DNA from: Kibdelosporangium banguiense
GTDB lineage: Bacteria > Actinomycetota > Actinomycetes > Mycobacteriales > Pseudonocardiaceae
NCBI RefSeq assembly: GCF_017876405.1
Contig: NZ_JAGINW010000001.1
Coordinates: 10,863,203-10,927,202, forward strand
DNA length: 64,000 bases
Reading direction: 5' to 3'
Of this stretch, positions 44,644-54,317 are shown one piece after another. Below the pieces are notes generated by a model that saw only the letters and a program-made list of their open reading frames with translations, was not told where the DNA came from and ran no database searches. Each line of letters opens with the position of its first letter. Within the stretch, counting starts at the first letter, position 1. Position numbers and translations under genes: made by a program.

Positions 44644-46838
44644 ACCTCACCCGATCGATCGAGCTCATCTGCTGCGTGGCAGCAGCGTTCGCCGGGAGCC
44701 TGCCCTACGGGCATTTCTTCGCAACCGCTGAATACCTGCCGCAGGTTTCCGCCGCGTCGCTCGGCGGAGTGGTGGCAGCCGCAATAGTCTCCCGGCTTGG
44801 CTGGGGATTTGGCCGTACTCTGCTTGTAGCCGTCGTGGGCTTCCTTCTGTTGGCTGTTTATGGCGTGTTCGGTGAAACCACCGAGTACGGCCTGCCCACC
44901 CGGCGTACCGGCGTGGAGCTCGCCGAGGGTGTGGTGGGTGGCTGGGCGCGAATGCTGACCGTCGCCGTCCCTGCGGACGTGCGAAGCGACCTGCTCGTCA
45001 CCCCGCTGCTGATCACTTGGGCTGCCGCGTTCACCGCCGCCAGGCTCAGCCTCCGAACCCGGTCGGCGATCGCACCCTCAGCGCCGCCGGCTGCTGCGTT
45101 CGTCGTCGCGCTGCTGTTCGTGGGCAGGCAGTCCGGCAACCAAACGACCGGCGTCGCGGTCTTGCTCGTTGCCGTGCTTCTCCTGATTCTGCTTCGTGCT
45201 GATCGACCCCGCCGAGCAATGGCCGGCGCCTTCGCCTTCGGTGTGCCGACAATCGCGGTCATCGTTTCCCTGGGCATACTCGCCGGCCAGGCACTGCCAC
45301 TGGCTTCAGGCGACCACCGTTTTGATATCCGCACGCTGTACCAGCAGCCGATGCAGATCACCGACGCGCGTTCCCCCTTGGCGGCATTGAAAGTCCAGTT
45401 ACGGGAGAACCCGCCCCGTCGGTTGTTCACCGTCACCGTCGACGGCAAGCCGGTCGACCGCATAAGGACTGCCGCCTTGACTGAGTTCGACGGGGTGACG
45501 TGGACCGCGGCGGACCGCTTCCTTGTCGCTGGTCATCGACTATCCGTCGACTCCGCGATGACCCATACCCGGAAGGTGTCGGTCCACGTTTCCGTCACCG
45601 GCTTGCCTGGACCATTCCTCCCTGTCATTGGCTGGCCGACCCGGCTTCACCTGGCCGGCGACGTCCGCAGCCAGATTGGGTTCAGCGACACGTCAGGCGT
45701 CCTCGTCACCACACGACCGAGCATGCAAGGAATCGATTACGACCTCGAAGCGGAAGTGAGTGATCGCGACGACGATCTGCCACTCGCTCTGCCTTCCGCC
45801 CTACCGGAGTATCTGCGCTACCGCACGCTGCCGGACCCACCATCGGGATTGCTGGCCCTGGCACAGCAAATCACCGCAAGCGAACCGACTGCCTACGGCA
45901 AACTGACGGCGATCGAACGACACCTGCGTGGCCTGCCGTATCAGCTCAACGCACCGCCAGGACACTCCTACGCCACGCTCACCAGGATGTTGACCGCGAC
46001 GTTGCCACACGACGACGAGGGCTACGCCGAGCAGCACGCGTCAGCATTCGCCGTTCTCGCTCGCGCAGCAGGCTTTCCGGCCAGGGTCGCGGTCGGATAC
46101 CGGCTGCACGGCACGCCCACCGGCGAACACCTCGTGACCACCAATGATGCGCACGCCTGGGCGGAGGTTCATTTCGCCGGCCATGGCTGGATCGCCTTTG
46201 AACCCACCGATCCAGCCACGGAATCCACCCAGCGCCGAGAGCCGGAAAACCCCGCGCCGGGCCCGTCACAGTCCAATAACCCAGGAGTGGCACCACACCG
46301 TGCGGAGCCGCCACATCCCGCAGCTGACCGCCCTGAAAACGGCTGGGTGAACGTGCTGCGATCAGCGGTGGTCGCGGTAGTCCTGCTGTTGTCCCTGACC
46401 ATCTTTGTGGCGGTGGTCGTGTTGGCGGAGAAGTGCCGCCGACGGTGGTACCGCCGACGTAAAAGCGGCAACTCGGCGCGAGTGGTAGGCGCATGGCGAG
46501 AAGCCATGGACCGGCTGGCCGAGCATGGCGTCAGGACGCCGGCCTCGCTGACCGCGTTCGAGGCAGCTGAGCACGCCACAGAAGCCCTCGGCCCCGCCGT
46601 CGGCGGCATTGTTGTGGACCTGGCGGAGTTCGCGACGAGAGCGGTTTATTCAGCGGACGAACCAGACAGCGATGCCGTGCGACAGGCTTGGGCACTGGAG
46701 GCTCGTCTGCGTCGGCAGCTTTTCGCACGGTTGTCACTGCAGTGGTTGATGGCCAGGCTCAGCCCGCGACCGCTGGTCGCCGGATGGCGTACGGCCCGGC
46801 AGCATCGGAGATCGTTCACAGTGCTGGAAACCAGGTGA
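44640..46838 (+). CDS. TgpA-like transmembrane transglutaminase-fold protein, Cys absent
   Basis: 732 residues from GTG 44640 (GTGA overlap). At least five transmembrane helices in the first 210 residues, then a transglutaminase-like domain at about 430-540: LPHDDEGYAEQHASAFAVLARAAGFPARVAVGYR, here quoted in parts, DAHAWAEVHFAGHGWIAFEPTDP. The place of the catalytic Cys (GYCEQ in active relatives) is Ala, while the His and Asp are kept, so a non-catalytic binding role is likely. A further transmembrane helix (VVAVVLLLSLTIFVAVVVL) and a cytosolic tail follow. Third gene of the MoxR operon. Confidence 0.85.
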   Translation: MNLTRSIELICCVAAAFAGSLPYGHFFATAEYLPQVSAASLGGVVAAAIVSRLGWGFGRTLLVAVVGFLLLAVYGVFGETTEYGLPTRRTGVELAEGVVGGWARMLTVAVPADVRSDLLVTPLLITWAAAFTAARLSLRTRSAIAPSAPPAAAFVVALLFVGRQSGNQTTGVAVLLVAVLLLILLRADRPRRAMAGAFAFGVPTIAVIVSLGILAGQALPLASGDHRFDIRTLYQQPMQITDARSPLAALKVQLRENPPRRLFTVTVDGKPVDRIRTAALTEFDGVTWTAADRFLVAGHRLSVDSAMTHTRKVSVHVSVTGLPGPFLPVIGWPTRLHLAGDVRSQIGFSDTSGVLVTTRPSMQGIDYDLEAEVSDRDDDLPLALPSALPEYLRYRTLPDPPSGLLALAQQITASEPTAYGKLTAIERHLRGLPYQLNAPPGHSYATLTRMLTATLPHDDEGYAEQHASAFAVLARAAGFPARVAVGYRLHGTPTGEHLVTTNDAHAWAEVHFAGHGWIAFEPTDPATESTQRREPENPAPGPSQSNNPGVAPHRAEPPHPAADRPENGWVNVLRSAVVAVVLLLSLTIFVAVVVLAEKCRRRWYRRRKSGNSARVVGAWREAMDRLAEHGVRTPASLTAFEAAEHATEALGPAVGGIVVDLAEFATRAVYSADEPDSDAVRQAWALEARLRRQLFARLSLQWLMARLSPRPLVAGWRTARQHRRSFTVLETR

Positions 46839-46842
46839 TCGC

Positions 46843-49692
46843 ATGTGGCCGAACGTCATCCGCCGACTCCCTCCCAGGCAGCTGCGTGCCGGGATCGGGC
46901 TCGTCGTAACCACCGTTCTTGTGATCGGCTTGATCATAGTGGGGTTCGACAAGGGCTACCGCTCACCCACGATAAGGATGCACACTGCGGCCGCCTGGCT
47001 CATCTCCAACCAGCCAGGGCAGTTGACCCTGCTGGACGGCGCCTCTGCCGAGGTGGCCGCCCAGGTGCCGATCGCCCCGCCGGGCAACTCGCTTCACGTC
47101 GCGCAACAGGGGGCGAACGCCTATGTCCTCAACCGCACGGCCGGATCGGTGATCCGAGTCGACGGCGCGACCCTGGAGTCGTCTCAGCCGATCACTCCCA
47201 TCGATGGAGCCGGTGATCACGTCGCTGTGCTACCCACGCCTCATTCGTTGTACGCGTTGGATTCACAGCGGGGACTACTGGCTCAGACAGACCCGCGAAC
47301 ACTTGCCCGCCAGGGCGCACTGCACACGCTGGCGACGGCAGAAGGGGCAGTGGCAGACCAGGACGGCCGGCTTTGGATGCTGGACCGGACGACCGGCGAC
47401 CTCGTCTGGTTCGCCGCCGGCGCACGCCATTCACGCCCCCACGCGAGCGCCCCGGGCGAGGGCCGCCTCGTGTTGGCTGATGACCAACCGGCAGTGCTTG
47501 ATCCTGCTCGCCGCACTGCGGAGCTCCTGGATCCGGCAACAGGAAACGTCGAACGGTCCGCACCGATGGATCTGGCGCCGGACGACAACGCGGCGGTCAG
47601 CGGCTCCCCCGATCAACACCGGCTGCTCGTTTCCGTCAGCCCCAAGGGCGTGCTGATGGTATGCGAGTTCAGTGCCGAATCCTGTGCGACACCCCTGTCG
47701 TTCGGCCACACCGGGTTGGATCTCGGTCCAGCCGTGGAGGCCGGCAACCACGCGGTGGTGCCGGACTACGCATCCGGTCGAGTGTGGATCGTCGACCTGA
47801 CCGAGATGCGTATCGTCGTCGAGCGGCAACTGTTCGACCGTCCTACCCGGTTCGAGCTGCTCGTCCGTGACGGTGTCGTCTTCTTCAACGATCCGGACAG
47901 TGAACGTGCCGGTGTGCTGGAACTGGACGGCCGGATTCGCGCGATCAACAAGTACGATCCGGCAAATCCCGGTGCGACCCCCTCGGTCACGGACACCGGA
48001 TCCGGCTCCCAGCCCTCGGGCGTAGCCCCTGCCTCGACTGGCGGATCGCCAGGCAGCACCGCCGTGTCCATTGTGGTCAGACCAGGGCACCGGGGAACGG
48101 TCGGCGAAGAACTCGAGTTCGCTGTCGTGGCATCCGGCACCGCCGGTGTCTCGTCCGCCCGATGGACGTTCGGTGACGGCGCCGAGACGACGGGGACGAC
48201 AGTTCGCCATCGCTGGCGTGCGCCAGGTACCTACTCAGTCAGGGCGACGGCAACCTTGACCACGGGACAACGGGCCCCGGTGGCATCTGTCGGGGTGATC
48301 ATCGAATCGCCGGATGCCCCACCGGAAATCGCCCGGCTGAAGGTCGATCCGGCGAACCCCCGGATCGGACAGGTCGTGCGGTTCAGCGCCGACCTCGTCG
48401 GCAGGCGACCCGACGGCCGGCAGTGGACGGTGACCGGCGGGCAAGGAGTCGAAACCACATCGAGTGCCCCCGAACTTCACCATGTCTTCCGTGCAGCCGG
48501 TAGCTACACCGTGGCACTCGTCGTGACGGCCGGATCCTTCACCGCGCAGCGGACAGCACAGTTCGAGGTCGAACCCGAACCACGCGAGGTTCGATGCGGA
48601 GACATCATCACAGCCCACGCCACGCTCAAGCGGGATCTGGTCTGCCCGGAGAACGTCGCCTTGAGGATCGCGGCCGACAACGTCGAGCTGAATCTCGACG
48701 GTCACACCATCACCACGGGGAAACCCGCGGAAAGCAACACGGGAATCATAGCCGTTGGCAAGAACATCACGATCCGCAATGGCATGATCACGGGGTTCGA
48801 CGTTGGGATAGGCATGCCTGGTGTCGAAAACGTCACCATTTCGAATCTCACGGTGGCAGATGCGCATGATTTCGACATAACAGCGGACCGCGCACGTAAC
48901 GTACAACTCCGGACAGTCACCTTGAGCGACAGCTCCAGCCCGCTCGCGTTCGATCACGGCTCCTCGGTCAGGATAACCGGATCAAACATCTCCGGAAAAG
49001 ACGGCGGGGGAACCATGGGATGCTCACACGACAGCTCCTGCGTCATAGTGAACAGTTACCTGCGACTGGAAAAAATCAGCTGCATTAACGAGGAGCCAGC
49101 TTCCGAGGTGGTCATCGACAACACTGATCTCACTATGGATCAAATCGGCTACCCCTGCAAGTTCGTCACCCTGAAAAACAGTCCTCGTGTGCGAATATCC
49201 ATTGTGTCGGCGACACATTTGACAGTCGAGAAGAGTTCGTTCCAACAAAGCACATCAATGTCCGGCCTGTCCTTCTCGATTTCCAACAGTGAATTCTCGA
49301 ACACAGAATGGACCGGACTCAGCCTCTTCTGCGGTTTCTGCCTGGACAGCCAGCTGGTCCGAAACAAATTCATCAACAACAACTGGACGGGACTGGACAT
49401 ACATATCCTCGACACAGACGGGAAATCCATCGTCATTTCCGACAACGTTTTTACGGGCAACGGTCACAGGTGGCAAGGAAGTCCAGTTGGGCCGGGTAAC
49501 GGTTTCGACTTGCTCAGGGACGCTGATGCAGATCCCATTGCCGACGTCATCGTGTCCAATAACCACGCCAGCGACAATGCGCAATACGGCATCATCGTCT
49601 ACCCCGGAAGCAACGTGATCAACGGCGGGCGCAATACCACGTCCGGCGATCCACTAGAGTGCAAGGGAATCGAGTGCGAGCCGGGCCGATGA
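46843..49692 (+). CDS. Membrane-anchored propeller, PKD and beta-helix surface protein
   Basis: 949 residues, 4 bases after the previous stop. A transmembrane anchor (AGIGLVVTTVLVIGLIIVGF). Residues about 50-370 form propeller-like repeats (LISNQPGQLTLLDG, WMLDRTTGDLVWFAAG, VWIVDLTEMRIVVERQL). A low-complexity Ser/Gly/Pro linker (GSGSQPSGVAPASTGG). One clear and one weaker PKD domain (ARWTFGDGAETTGTTVRHRW, PGTYSVRATATL; HHVFRAAGSYTVALVV). From about 580 a right-handed parallel beta-helix (LNLDGHTITTG, NITIRNGMITGFDVGIG, VTISNLTVADA, and RNKFINNNWTGLDIHI). Likely a surface binding or scaffold protein working with the MoxR/DUF58/TgpA-like module. Confidence 0.8.
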   Translation: MWPNVIRRLPPRQLRAGIGLVVTTVLVIGLIIVGFDKGYRSPTIRMHTAAAWLISNQPGQLTLLDGASAEVAAQVPIAPPGNSLHVAQQGANAYVLNRTAGSVIRVDGATLESSQPITPIDGAGDHVAVLPTPHSLYALDSQRGLLAQTDPRTLARQGALHTLATAEGAVADQDGRLWMLDRTTGDLVWFAAGARHSRPHASAPGEGRLVLADDQPAVLDPARRTAELLDPATGNVERSAPMDLAPDDNAAVSGSPDQHRLLVSVSPKGVLMVCEFSAESCATPLSFGHTGLDLGPAVEAGNHAVVPDYASGRVWIVDLTEMRIVVERQLFDRPTRFELLVRDGVVFFNDPDSERAGVLELDGRIRAINKYDPANPGATPSVTDTGSGSQPSGVAPASTGGSPGSTAVSIVVRPGHRGTVGEELEFAVVASGTAGVSSARWTFGDGAETTGTTVRHRWRAPGTYSVRATATLTTGQRAPVASVGVIIESPDAPPEIARLKVDPANPRIGQVVRFSADLVGRRPDGRQWTVTGGQGVETTSSAPELHHVFRAAGSYTVALVVTAGSFTAQRTAQFEVEPEPREVRCGDIITAHATLKRDLVCPENVALRIAADNVELNLDGHTITTGKPAESNTGIIAVGKNITIRNGMITGFDVGIGMPGVENVTISNLTVADAHDFDITADRARNVQLRTVTLSDSSSPLAFDHGSSVRITGSNISGKDGGGTMGCSHDSSCVIVNSYLRLEKISCINEEPASEVVIDNTDLTMDQIGYPCKFVTLKNSPRVRISIVSATHLTVEKSSFQQSTSMSGLSFSISNSEFSNTEWTGLSLFCGFCLDSQLVRNKFINNNWTGLDIHILDTDGKSIVISDNVFTGNGHRWQGSPVGPGNGFDLLRDADADPIADVIVSNNHASDNAQYGIIVYPGSNVINGGRNTTSGDPLECKGIECEPGR

Positions 49693-49698
49693 GGACGC

Positions 49699-50994
49699 TC
49701 ACCATTCCATGAAGTTGGCGACACAATCACCGCGACACAGACCGGCCGGGTTGGCGGCGGACAGTTGCCCGGTGTCGCTGTCCACCAGTGAATAAGCCGT
49801 CGAGTACCGCCGCGCCGGTCCGGTGACCTCCAGTGGCCGCTCAGCGGCCACAGTTTCCACTCTTCGCTTTCTGTCCACCACCATCTCCACGTCGATCACC
49901 CACTGGTATCGGAGACTTCTGGAAGAACCTGTAACTCCCACCACCATGATCTGGTTGCCGCTCATGACGATGCTCCGGTCGTCAAAATAGAAGCTCGTGC
50001 GGTCCGTCGTGCTACGGGCCCGCGTGTCCGGGCTATCCACTTCGAACCTGACATTGATAGTGGGCACTGGATCCCCACCCTGCGGAGCCTCCACTAGAAC
50101 TGTTCCAGCAGGAGGGTCGGACTTTCCGAGAACGCGTGCGGACATCCCGGTAATAATGACCTCACCGGCCTGGCGTGACTTTATCGCCAACTTCAGCCTG
50201 GCATGACCGACTTCCACACCTGCGGTCCGCGCGATCTTCCATGCGTTTTCCCAGGTGACCGACGGTCCATTTATCGCATGTTCGCCAGGTATCGCCCAAG
50301 AGCGGCCGACGAGAAAGTTCGAACTTTCAAGAAAAGACCTCTCTCCGAACAAGTACTCAACCTCGAGGACGGGGGCTCCCGCAGGGTCGGCTTCCTTCTC
50401 AAACAGTTTCCCGGCGTTGGAAAGAGCAACGGTGGCCACCAGCCCGAGTGCGGCGAACGAGGCCAGCCAGCGCCACCGAAGCAGCCCGATCCACTTTCGC
50501 GCTGTTTTTTCCTCAGCCGGTTTCGCTCCGAGACCGGGAACGAACTCGGCAAGCTCGTTGACCAGCCGAGCCATGTCGTAATCGTCGTTGCGGTGCCGCA
50601 AGTGGAGGTGTTGCCGCAGCGCCAGCCCGCTGATCTCGTCCGGGAGGTCCTCCGCGGCCAAGCGATCGGCGCCATCAAGGAGCACCGGGATCACCCTCAG
50701 GCCATGCTGGAGCGCTTCGGCGATCTCCCTGCGCACCCAGTCGTCGGGGTTGTCAAGGCGGCGCTGCCCGTTTCGATCCTTGGCAGAAAGCCAGTCCGGC
50801 CCGATGACGGCCAGGAACGCCTCACATTGACGTAACCGAGGAAGGATCACCTGCGGGAAATCCTCACCGATACGGATCGTTTTACTGGCGAAGAAAACTT
50901 TTTCGCGGCCGAATCGCTCAATCAGCTCTCGCGCAATCAGGGTAGCGGCCCAGTCCCCATCTCCCGTCCGGTAGTTGACGAACACACTTCCCAC
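49699..50994 (-). CDS. TIR-domain transmembrane protein
   Basis: 431 residues. The TIR domain (1-145) has MGSVFVNYRTGDGDWAATLI, VFFASKTIRIGEDFP, CEAFLAVIGPDWL and DDWVRREIAEAL, where Glu90 is at the catalytic position of NAD-cleaving TIRs. One transmembrane helix (about 174-194, LASFAALGLVATVALSNAG). The C-terminal 230 residues are beta-rich and outside or in the envelope; no family recognised. A TIR inside and a sensor across the membrane suits a defence or stress switch. Convergent with the MoxR operon, 6 bases between stops. Confidence 0.83.
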   Translation of the reverse strand: MGSVFVNYRTGDGDWAATLIARELIERFGREKVFFASKTIRIGEDFPQVILPRLRQCEAFLAVIGPDWLSAKDRNGQRRLDNPDDWVRREIAEALQHGLRVIPVLLDGADRLAAEDLPDEISGLALRQHLHLRHRNDDYDMARLVNELAEFVPGLGAKPAEEKTARKWIGLLRWRWLASFAALGLVATVALSNAGKLFEKEADPAGAPVLEVEYLFGERSFLESSNFLVGRSWAIPGEHAINGPSVTWENAWKIARTAGVEVGHARLKLAIKSRQAGEVIITGMSARVLGKSDPPAGTVLVEAPQGGDPVPTINVRFEVDSPDTRARSTTDRTSFYFDDRSIVMSGNQIMVVGVTGSSRSLRYQWVIDVEMVVDRKRRVETVAAERPLEVTGPARRYSTAYSLVDSDTGQLSAANPAGLCRGDCVANFMEW

Positions 50995-51249
50995 ATGATC
51001 ACCTTCTGCGGAACCTCGGTCGGTACGCCTGCATCCAACGGAAAATCACCTTGAGCAACCGGCATTGCCCCTCGGTTGATCCCGTTCGTTGTGTCAACGT
51101 AGTGGCGCGTGCAGTGCCACGGTCAAGCGCGGCTGCAACTCACGCACCGCACGGTAGGACAGCCAGCGAGCGAGAGTGCGTGCGATACCGCGCAGATCGA
51201 ATCGGATGGTGGCGGAGTAGAGACGCCCCCGGTCAGCCTGTTCGGCTAA

Positions 51250-51460
51250 CCCGGCAAGATTCCCGCCCGCGTCGACCGCGGCGCCACAACGCCGGACCAG
51301 ATCAATCCTGGAGGCGAGCGTACTGTCTCGATCTTGCCGAGGTAACCCCTTACTGAAGTGAATGCGATTGGCCAGTTCCGACAATGACAACACCGCTGCC
51401 AGTAGAGTGCACCGCAATTGCTCAGCGAATGCCCCGGGCCGGTGCCCCACCTGTTGCCCC
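51250..51460 (-). pseudogene. XRE-type DNA-binding protein, frameshifted relic
   Basis: Pieces in two frames: AEQLRCTLLAAVLSLSELANRIHFS, then GYLGKIE, then DLVRRCGAAVDAGGNLAGLAEQA. Together they read as the HTH (SELANRIHFSKGYLSKIE-like) and following helix of actinomycete XRE regulators. At least two indels around 51340-51360. Lies upstream of the TIR gene but is dead. Confidence 0.5.
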
Positions 51461-51689
51461 ATTCCCGACGGTCGACCTGCCCTGCTGTGCCTCCAGCCAC
51501 TGGATCCTGCGAACAGCGACACACAACGAATATTACCATGAGTGACCGACTTGATCTATACAGTGACGACCCTCGCCACTCCCCGAGCCCTTGGACGGCA
51601 CGGACAACGGGTCCGTTCCCAAATTGGGACTGTCAACGAGTGGCTTGCGCCGGGAAGCGCTGTCGGTTCGAGTGGAGGTGAGAGACCGT

Positions 51690-52635
51690 GCGCCACGAGG
51701 CGCTGGTGCGCCGTGAGGCGCTGAGGACCGAAGGAGGTGCAAGACCTCCTCGTCGGGCTGTCGCAGCGGCCCGGTGGGAGCTGAGCGTAGTGGGGTCCGG
51801 GAATCGCCGGATCGGGCGGAAAGCAGCGCTGACAAAGCCGGGACGGTTCGGTACTGCCAGACGGGCCGGGTTCGGCAAGCGAGATCAGGCCGGACACCCG
51901 TGGCGTCCCGCAACGCGAGCAGGACTGCGGCGATCGCGTTGGGCACGGCTGGGCTTTGGGCACGCAGGATTCGGTGTCCAGCGACCTCGTGGCCGTGGAC
52001 TTTGAGAACACCGCTGAATTCGGACGGGTCTGTGACGTCGATTTCGAGGAACAACACGTCCGCGTCGCTGGGCACTGGGTTCATTCCGCGCTGTTCCAGC
52101 TCCTTGGCCAGGTACTCGCCGCTGTCACCGGTCTGCCGCTTGTTGGCGATGATGTTGACCTGGCCGTCGTGGGCGAGCGTGTCGGTGATGAATCGCCGGG
52201 CGTCGTCGTCGAACTCGATGCGATCGGCCCGCAGCTCGGTGGTACGGCTTACCCGCGATACCAACGAGATCACGACGACACCGGCAATGAAGGCCATAGA
52301 GATGGCGATGCCGTCCGGCTTCTCGATGATGTTCTCCACAAACGCGTACGACAGCACCAACGTCAGCACCATGAAGCCGATCGCCGCGGGCTTCTGACGG
52401 TGGCGGATCGCGGAGATCGTCACGGCGATGGAGCCGGACACCATCATCGCGAGGATCCCGGTGGCGTAGGCGCCTGCCTGGGAGTTGACGTCGGCGCCGA
52501 ACATGATCGTGATGAGGATGCTGATCGCGGTGTAGACCAGCACGACCGGGCGCACCGCGCGCCCCCACTCCGGGCCATGCCGTAGGACGGCAGATAGCGC
52601 GGCACGATGTTGATCAGGCCGGCCATGGCTGACGT
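51690..52635 (-). pseudogene. APC-family amino-acid permease, C-terminal half
   Basis: From the IS-A end the frame reads SAMAGLINIVPRYLPSYGMA. A one-base loss near 52573 shifts to PEWGRAVRPVVLVYTAISIL, and further membrane helices follow (AYATGILAMMVSGSIAVTIS, AAIGFMVLTLVLSYAFV, IAISMAFIAGVVVISLV). Then comes the cytosolic domain (TELRADRIEFDDDARRFI, NPVPSDADVLFLEIDV, HGHEVAGHRILRAQS). The end past 51960 shifts frame again. The N-terminal eight or so helices are missing. Confidence 0.65.
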
Positions 52636-52669
52636 TGCGCCTGCCGAAAATGTCATCCGCGCAGGTCAA
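52636..52669 (-). mobile_element. Solo IS-A right end
   Basis: TGCGCCTGCCGAAAATGTCATCC, the complement of the IS-A right repeat, at the exact point where the permease remnant starts. No transposase sequence follows. Confidence 0.65.
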
Positions 52670-52827
52670 GCAACCTATCCAGACAGCGACCGACGGGCAG
52701 TTACAACCTGCCGGGGATGCCGCTTTGATCTGGTGGGGTTGCTCCATCAGGTTGAGACCGCCGTACCGCCCGTCATATGGGGATGTGGCTGTCCGTCTCT
52801 GGATCGGCCGAACGCGATGTGGAGGCG

Positions 52828-53056
52828 ATGGTTATGCAGGTCGGCGAAAGTGGGCTGGTGTCATGGGCGAAGGGTGCTCGTCGGCGTGCGAGGCCGGTGT
52901 CGAAGCGCGCTACGGGTGGGGTGCGGTTCGCGTTTTACGGCCGGACCTCGACGGTGGAATATCAGGATCCGGTGTCCTCGGCGGCGTGGCAGCGTGAGGC
53001 GGCGGAAGGTGTGATCGCCGGGCGTGGCCGGATCGTGGCGGAGTTCTTCGATATAG
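52828..53056 (+). pseudogene. Serine recombinase, N-terminal fragment
   Basis: Reads RFAFYGRTSTVEYQDPVSS with the Ser-recombinase start (YGRxST, nucleophile Ser), then WQREAAEGVIAGRGRIVAEFFDI, and is cut at 53057 by IS-F copy 1. Close in pattern to the full recombinase at 60450 (RFAFKGRVSTEDQQDP). The rest of the gene is not in the window. Start uncertain (ATG 52828 or 52834). Confidence 0.65.
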
Positions 53057-53105
53057 TGAGGTTCCCCCAAGATCGTGGAGGCATGGACTATGAGGATCAT
53101 GTGTC

Positions 53106-53396
53106 ATGCCGGAAAAGAGGCGACAGTTCGACCGGGAGTTCCGTGAGGGAGCGGTCCGGATCGTGCGGGAGACGAACAAGCCGATCGCTCAGGTGGCGGC
53201 TGATCTGGGGATTAACCCGGGAACCCTTGCTAACTGGGTGAAGCAGGACAAGATCAACCGCGGCGAGAGCGAGGGCCTGAGCGGTGACGAGCGGGCCGAG
53301 TTGGCTCGTCTTCGGGCGGAGAACGCCGAGTTGCGGATGGAGCGCGATGTCCTCAAGCGATCCGTGGTCCTGTGGGTGAAGGAGGCGACGCGGTGA
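53106..53396 (+). CDS. IS-F OrfA
   Basis: 96 residues: KRRQFDREFREGAVRIVRE, HTH (IAQVAADLGINPGTLANWVKQ), zipper (ELARLRAENAELRMERDVLKRS). Overlaps OrfB in the arrangement used for frameshift fusion. Same protein as at 58974-59264. Confidence 0.92.
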   Translation: MPEKRRQFDREFREGAVRIVRETNKPIAQVAADLGINPGTLANWVKQDKINRGESEGLSGDERAELARLRAENAELRMERDVLKRSVVLWVKEATR

Positions 53397-54286
53397 GCCT
53401 GGCCGTGTTCATCGCCGACCAGAGGACCAGCCATGACGTGCCGCACGCGGTCGCTTGCCGGGCTTTGACCGTGTCGGAGTCCTGGTTTTACAAGTGGCAT
53501 CACCGCCAACACCGGCCCACACCGAGCGAGCAGCGGCGCGTCGAGTTGGACGCGGCGGTGGCCGAGGCGTTCGAGGCCGCGCATGGCTTGCATGGTTCTC
53601 CGCGTGTTCTCGTCGATGTACGCGCTGCCGGGTGGACGGTGAGTGAGAAAACGGTGGCGAAGTCGATGGCCCGCCAGGGATTGGTCGCCAGGGCGAAGAA
53701 GCGGCGGAAGAACCTGACCCGGCCGGATAAACGAGCAGTGCCGTTCCCGGATCTGGTGAAGCGGGACTTCACCGCGTCGGCGCCGAACATGAAGTGGGTC
53801 GGCGACATGACCGAAATCCCGACCGGCGAGGGTAAATTCTACCTCTCGACCGCGATCGACCTGTTCTCCCGCCGGCTGCTCGGCTACGCCACCAGTTGTC
53901 ACCCCGACGCCGAACTCGCAGGTGAGACCATCAAGATGGCCGTCGCCGCCCGTGGCGGGAAGGACCGGATCGCCGGCGTGGTCTTCCACTCCGACCGCGG
54001 TTCGACCTATACCGCGCACGATTTCACCGCACTCTGCCGCAAGCTCGGCATTCAGCAATCGATGGGTCGGACCGGGTCCTGTTTCGACAACGCCGCGGCC
54101 GAATCGTTCTTCTCTACACTGGAACACGAGGTGCTTTCCCGTCATCATTTCAAGACCAGGAAAGAAGCGCAACAGACTATTGTGAAATGGGCCGTCGACT
54201 TCTATAATCGACGACGTCGCCACAGTTCCTGTGGCATGCAATCCCCGATCGACTACGAGACCACTGCGGCCAACCGGGCCGCATAG
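53372..54286 (+). CDS. IS-F transposase OrfB (IS3 family)
   Basis: About 297-304 residues. LTVSESWFYKWHHR and the HTH_21 region, then the rve core: MKWVGDMTEIPTGEGKFYL (Asp), VVFHSDRGSTYTAHDF (Asp), SCFDNAAAESFFSTLEHEVL (Glu), and the end RRRRHSSCGMQSPIDYE. Intact, so this copy can supply transposase. Confidence 0.93.
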   Translation: MGEGGDAVSLAVFIADQRTSHDVPHAVACRALTVSESWFYKWHHRQHRPTPSEQRRVELDAAVAEAFEAAHGLHGSPRVLVDVRAAGWTVSEKTVAKSMARQGLVARAKKRRKNLTRPDKRAVPFPDLVKRDFTASAPNMKWVGDMTEIPTGEGKFYLSTAIDLFSRRLLGYATSCHPDAELAGETIKMAVAARGGKDRIAGVVFHSDRGSTYTAHDFTALCRKLGIQQSMGRTGSCFDNAAAESFFSTLEHEVLSRHHFKTRKEAQQTIVKWAVDFYNRRRRHSSCGMQSPIDYETTAANRAA

Positions 54287-54317
54287 AGGAGTCCTCCACG
54301 ATCAGGGGGGAAGCTCA

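Larger units (their letters stand above)
53057..54317 (+). mobile_element. IS3-family element IS-F, copy 1
   Basis: 1261 bases. Ends TGAGGTTCCCCCAAGATCG and complement TGAGCTTCCCCCCTGATCG. Carries orfA and orfB intact. It cut a serine recombinase gene on its left. No obvious target duplication. Confidence 0.9.
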
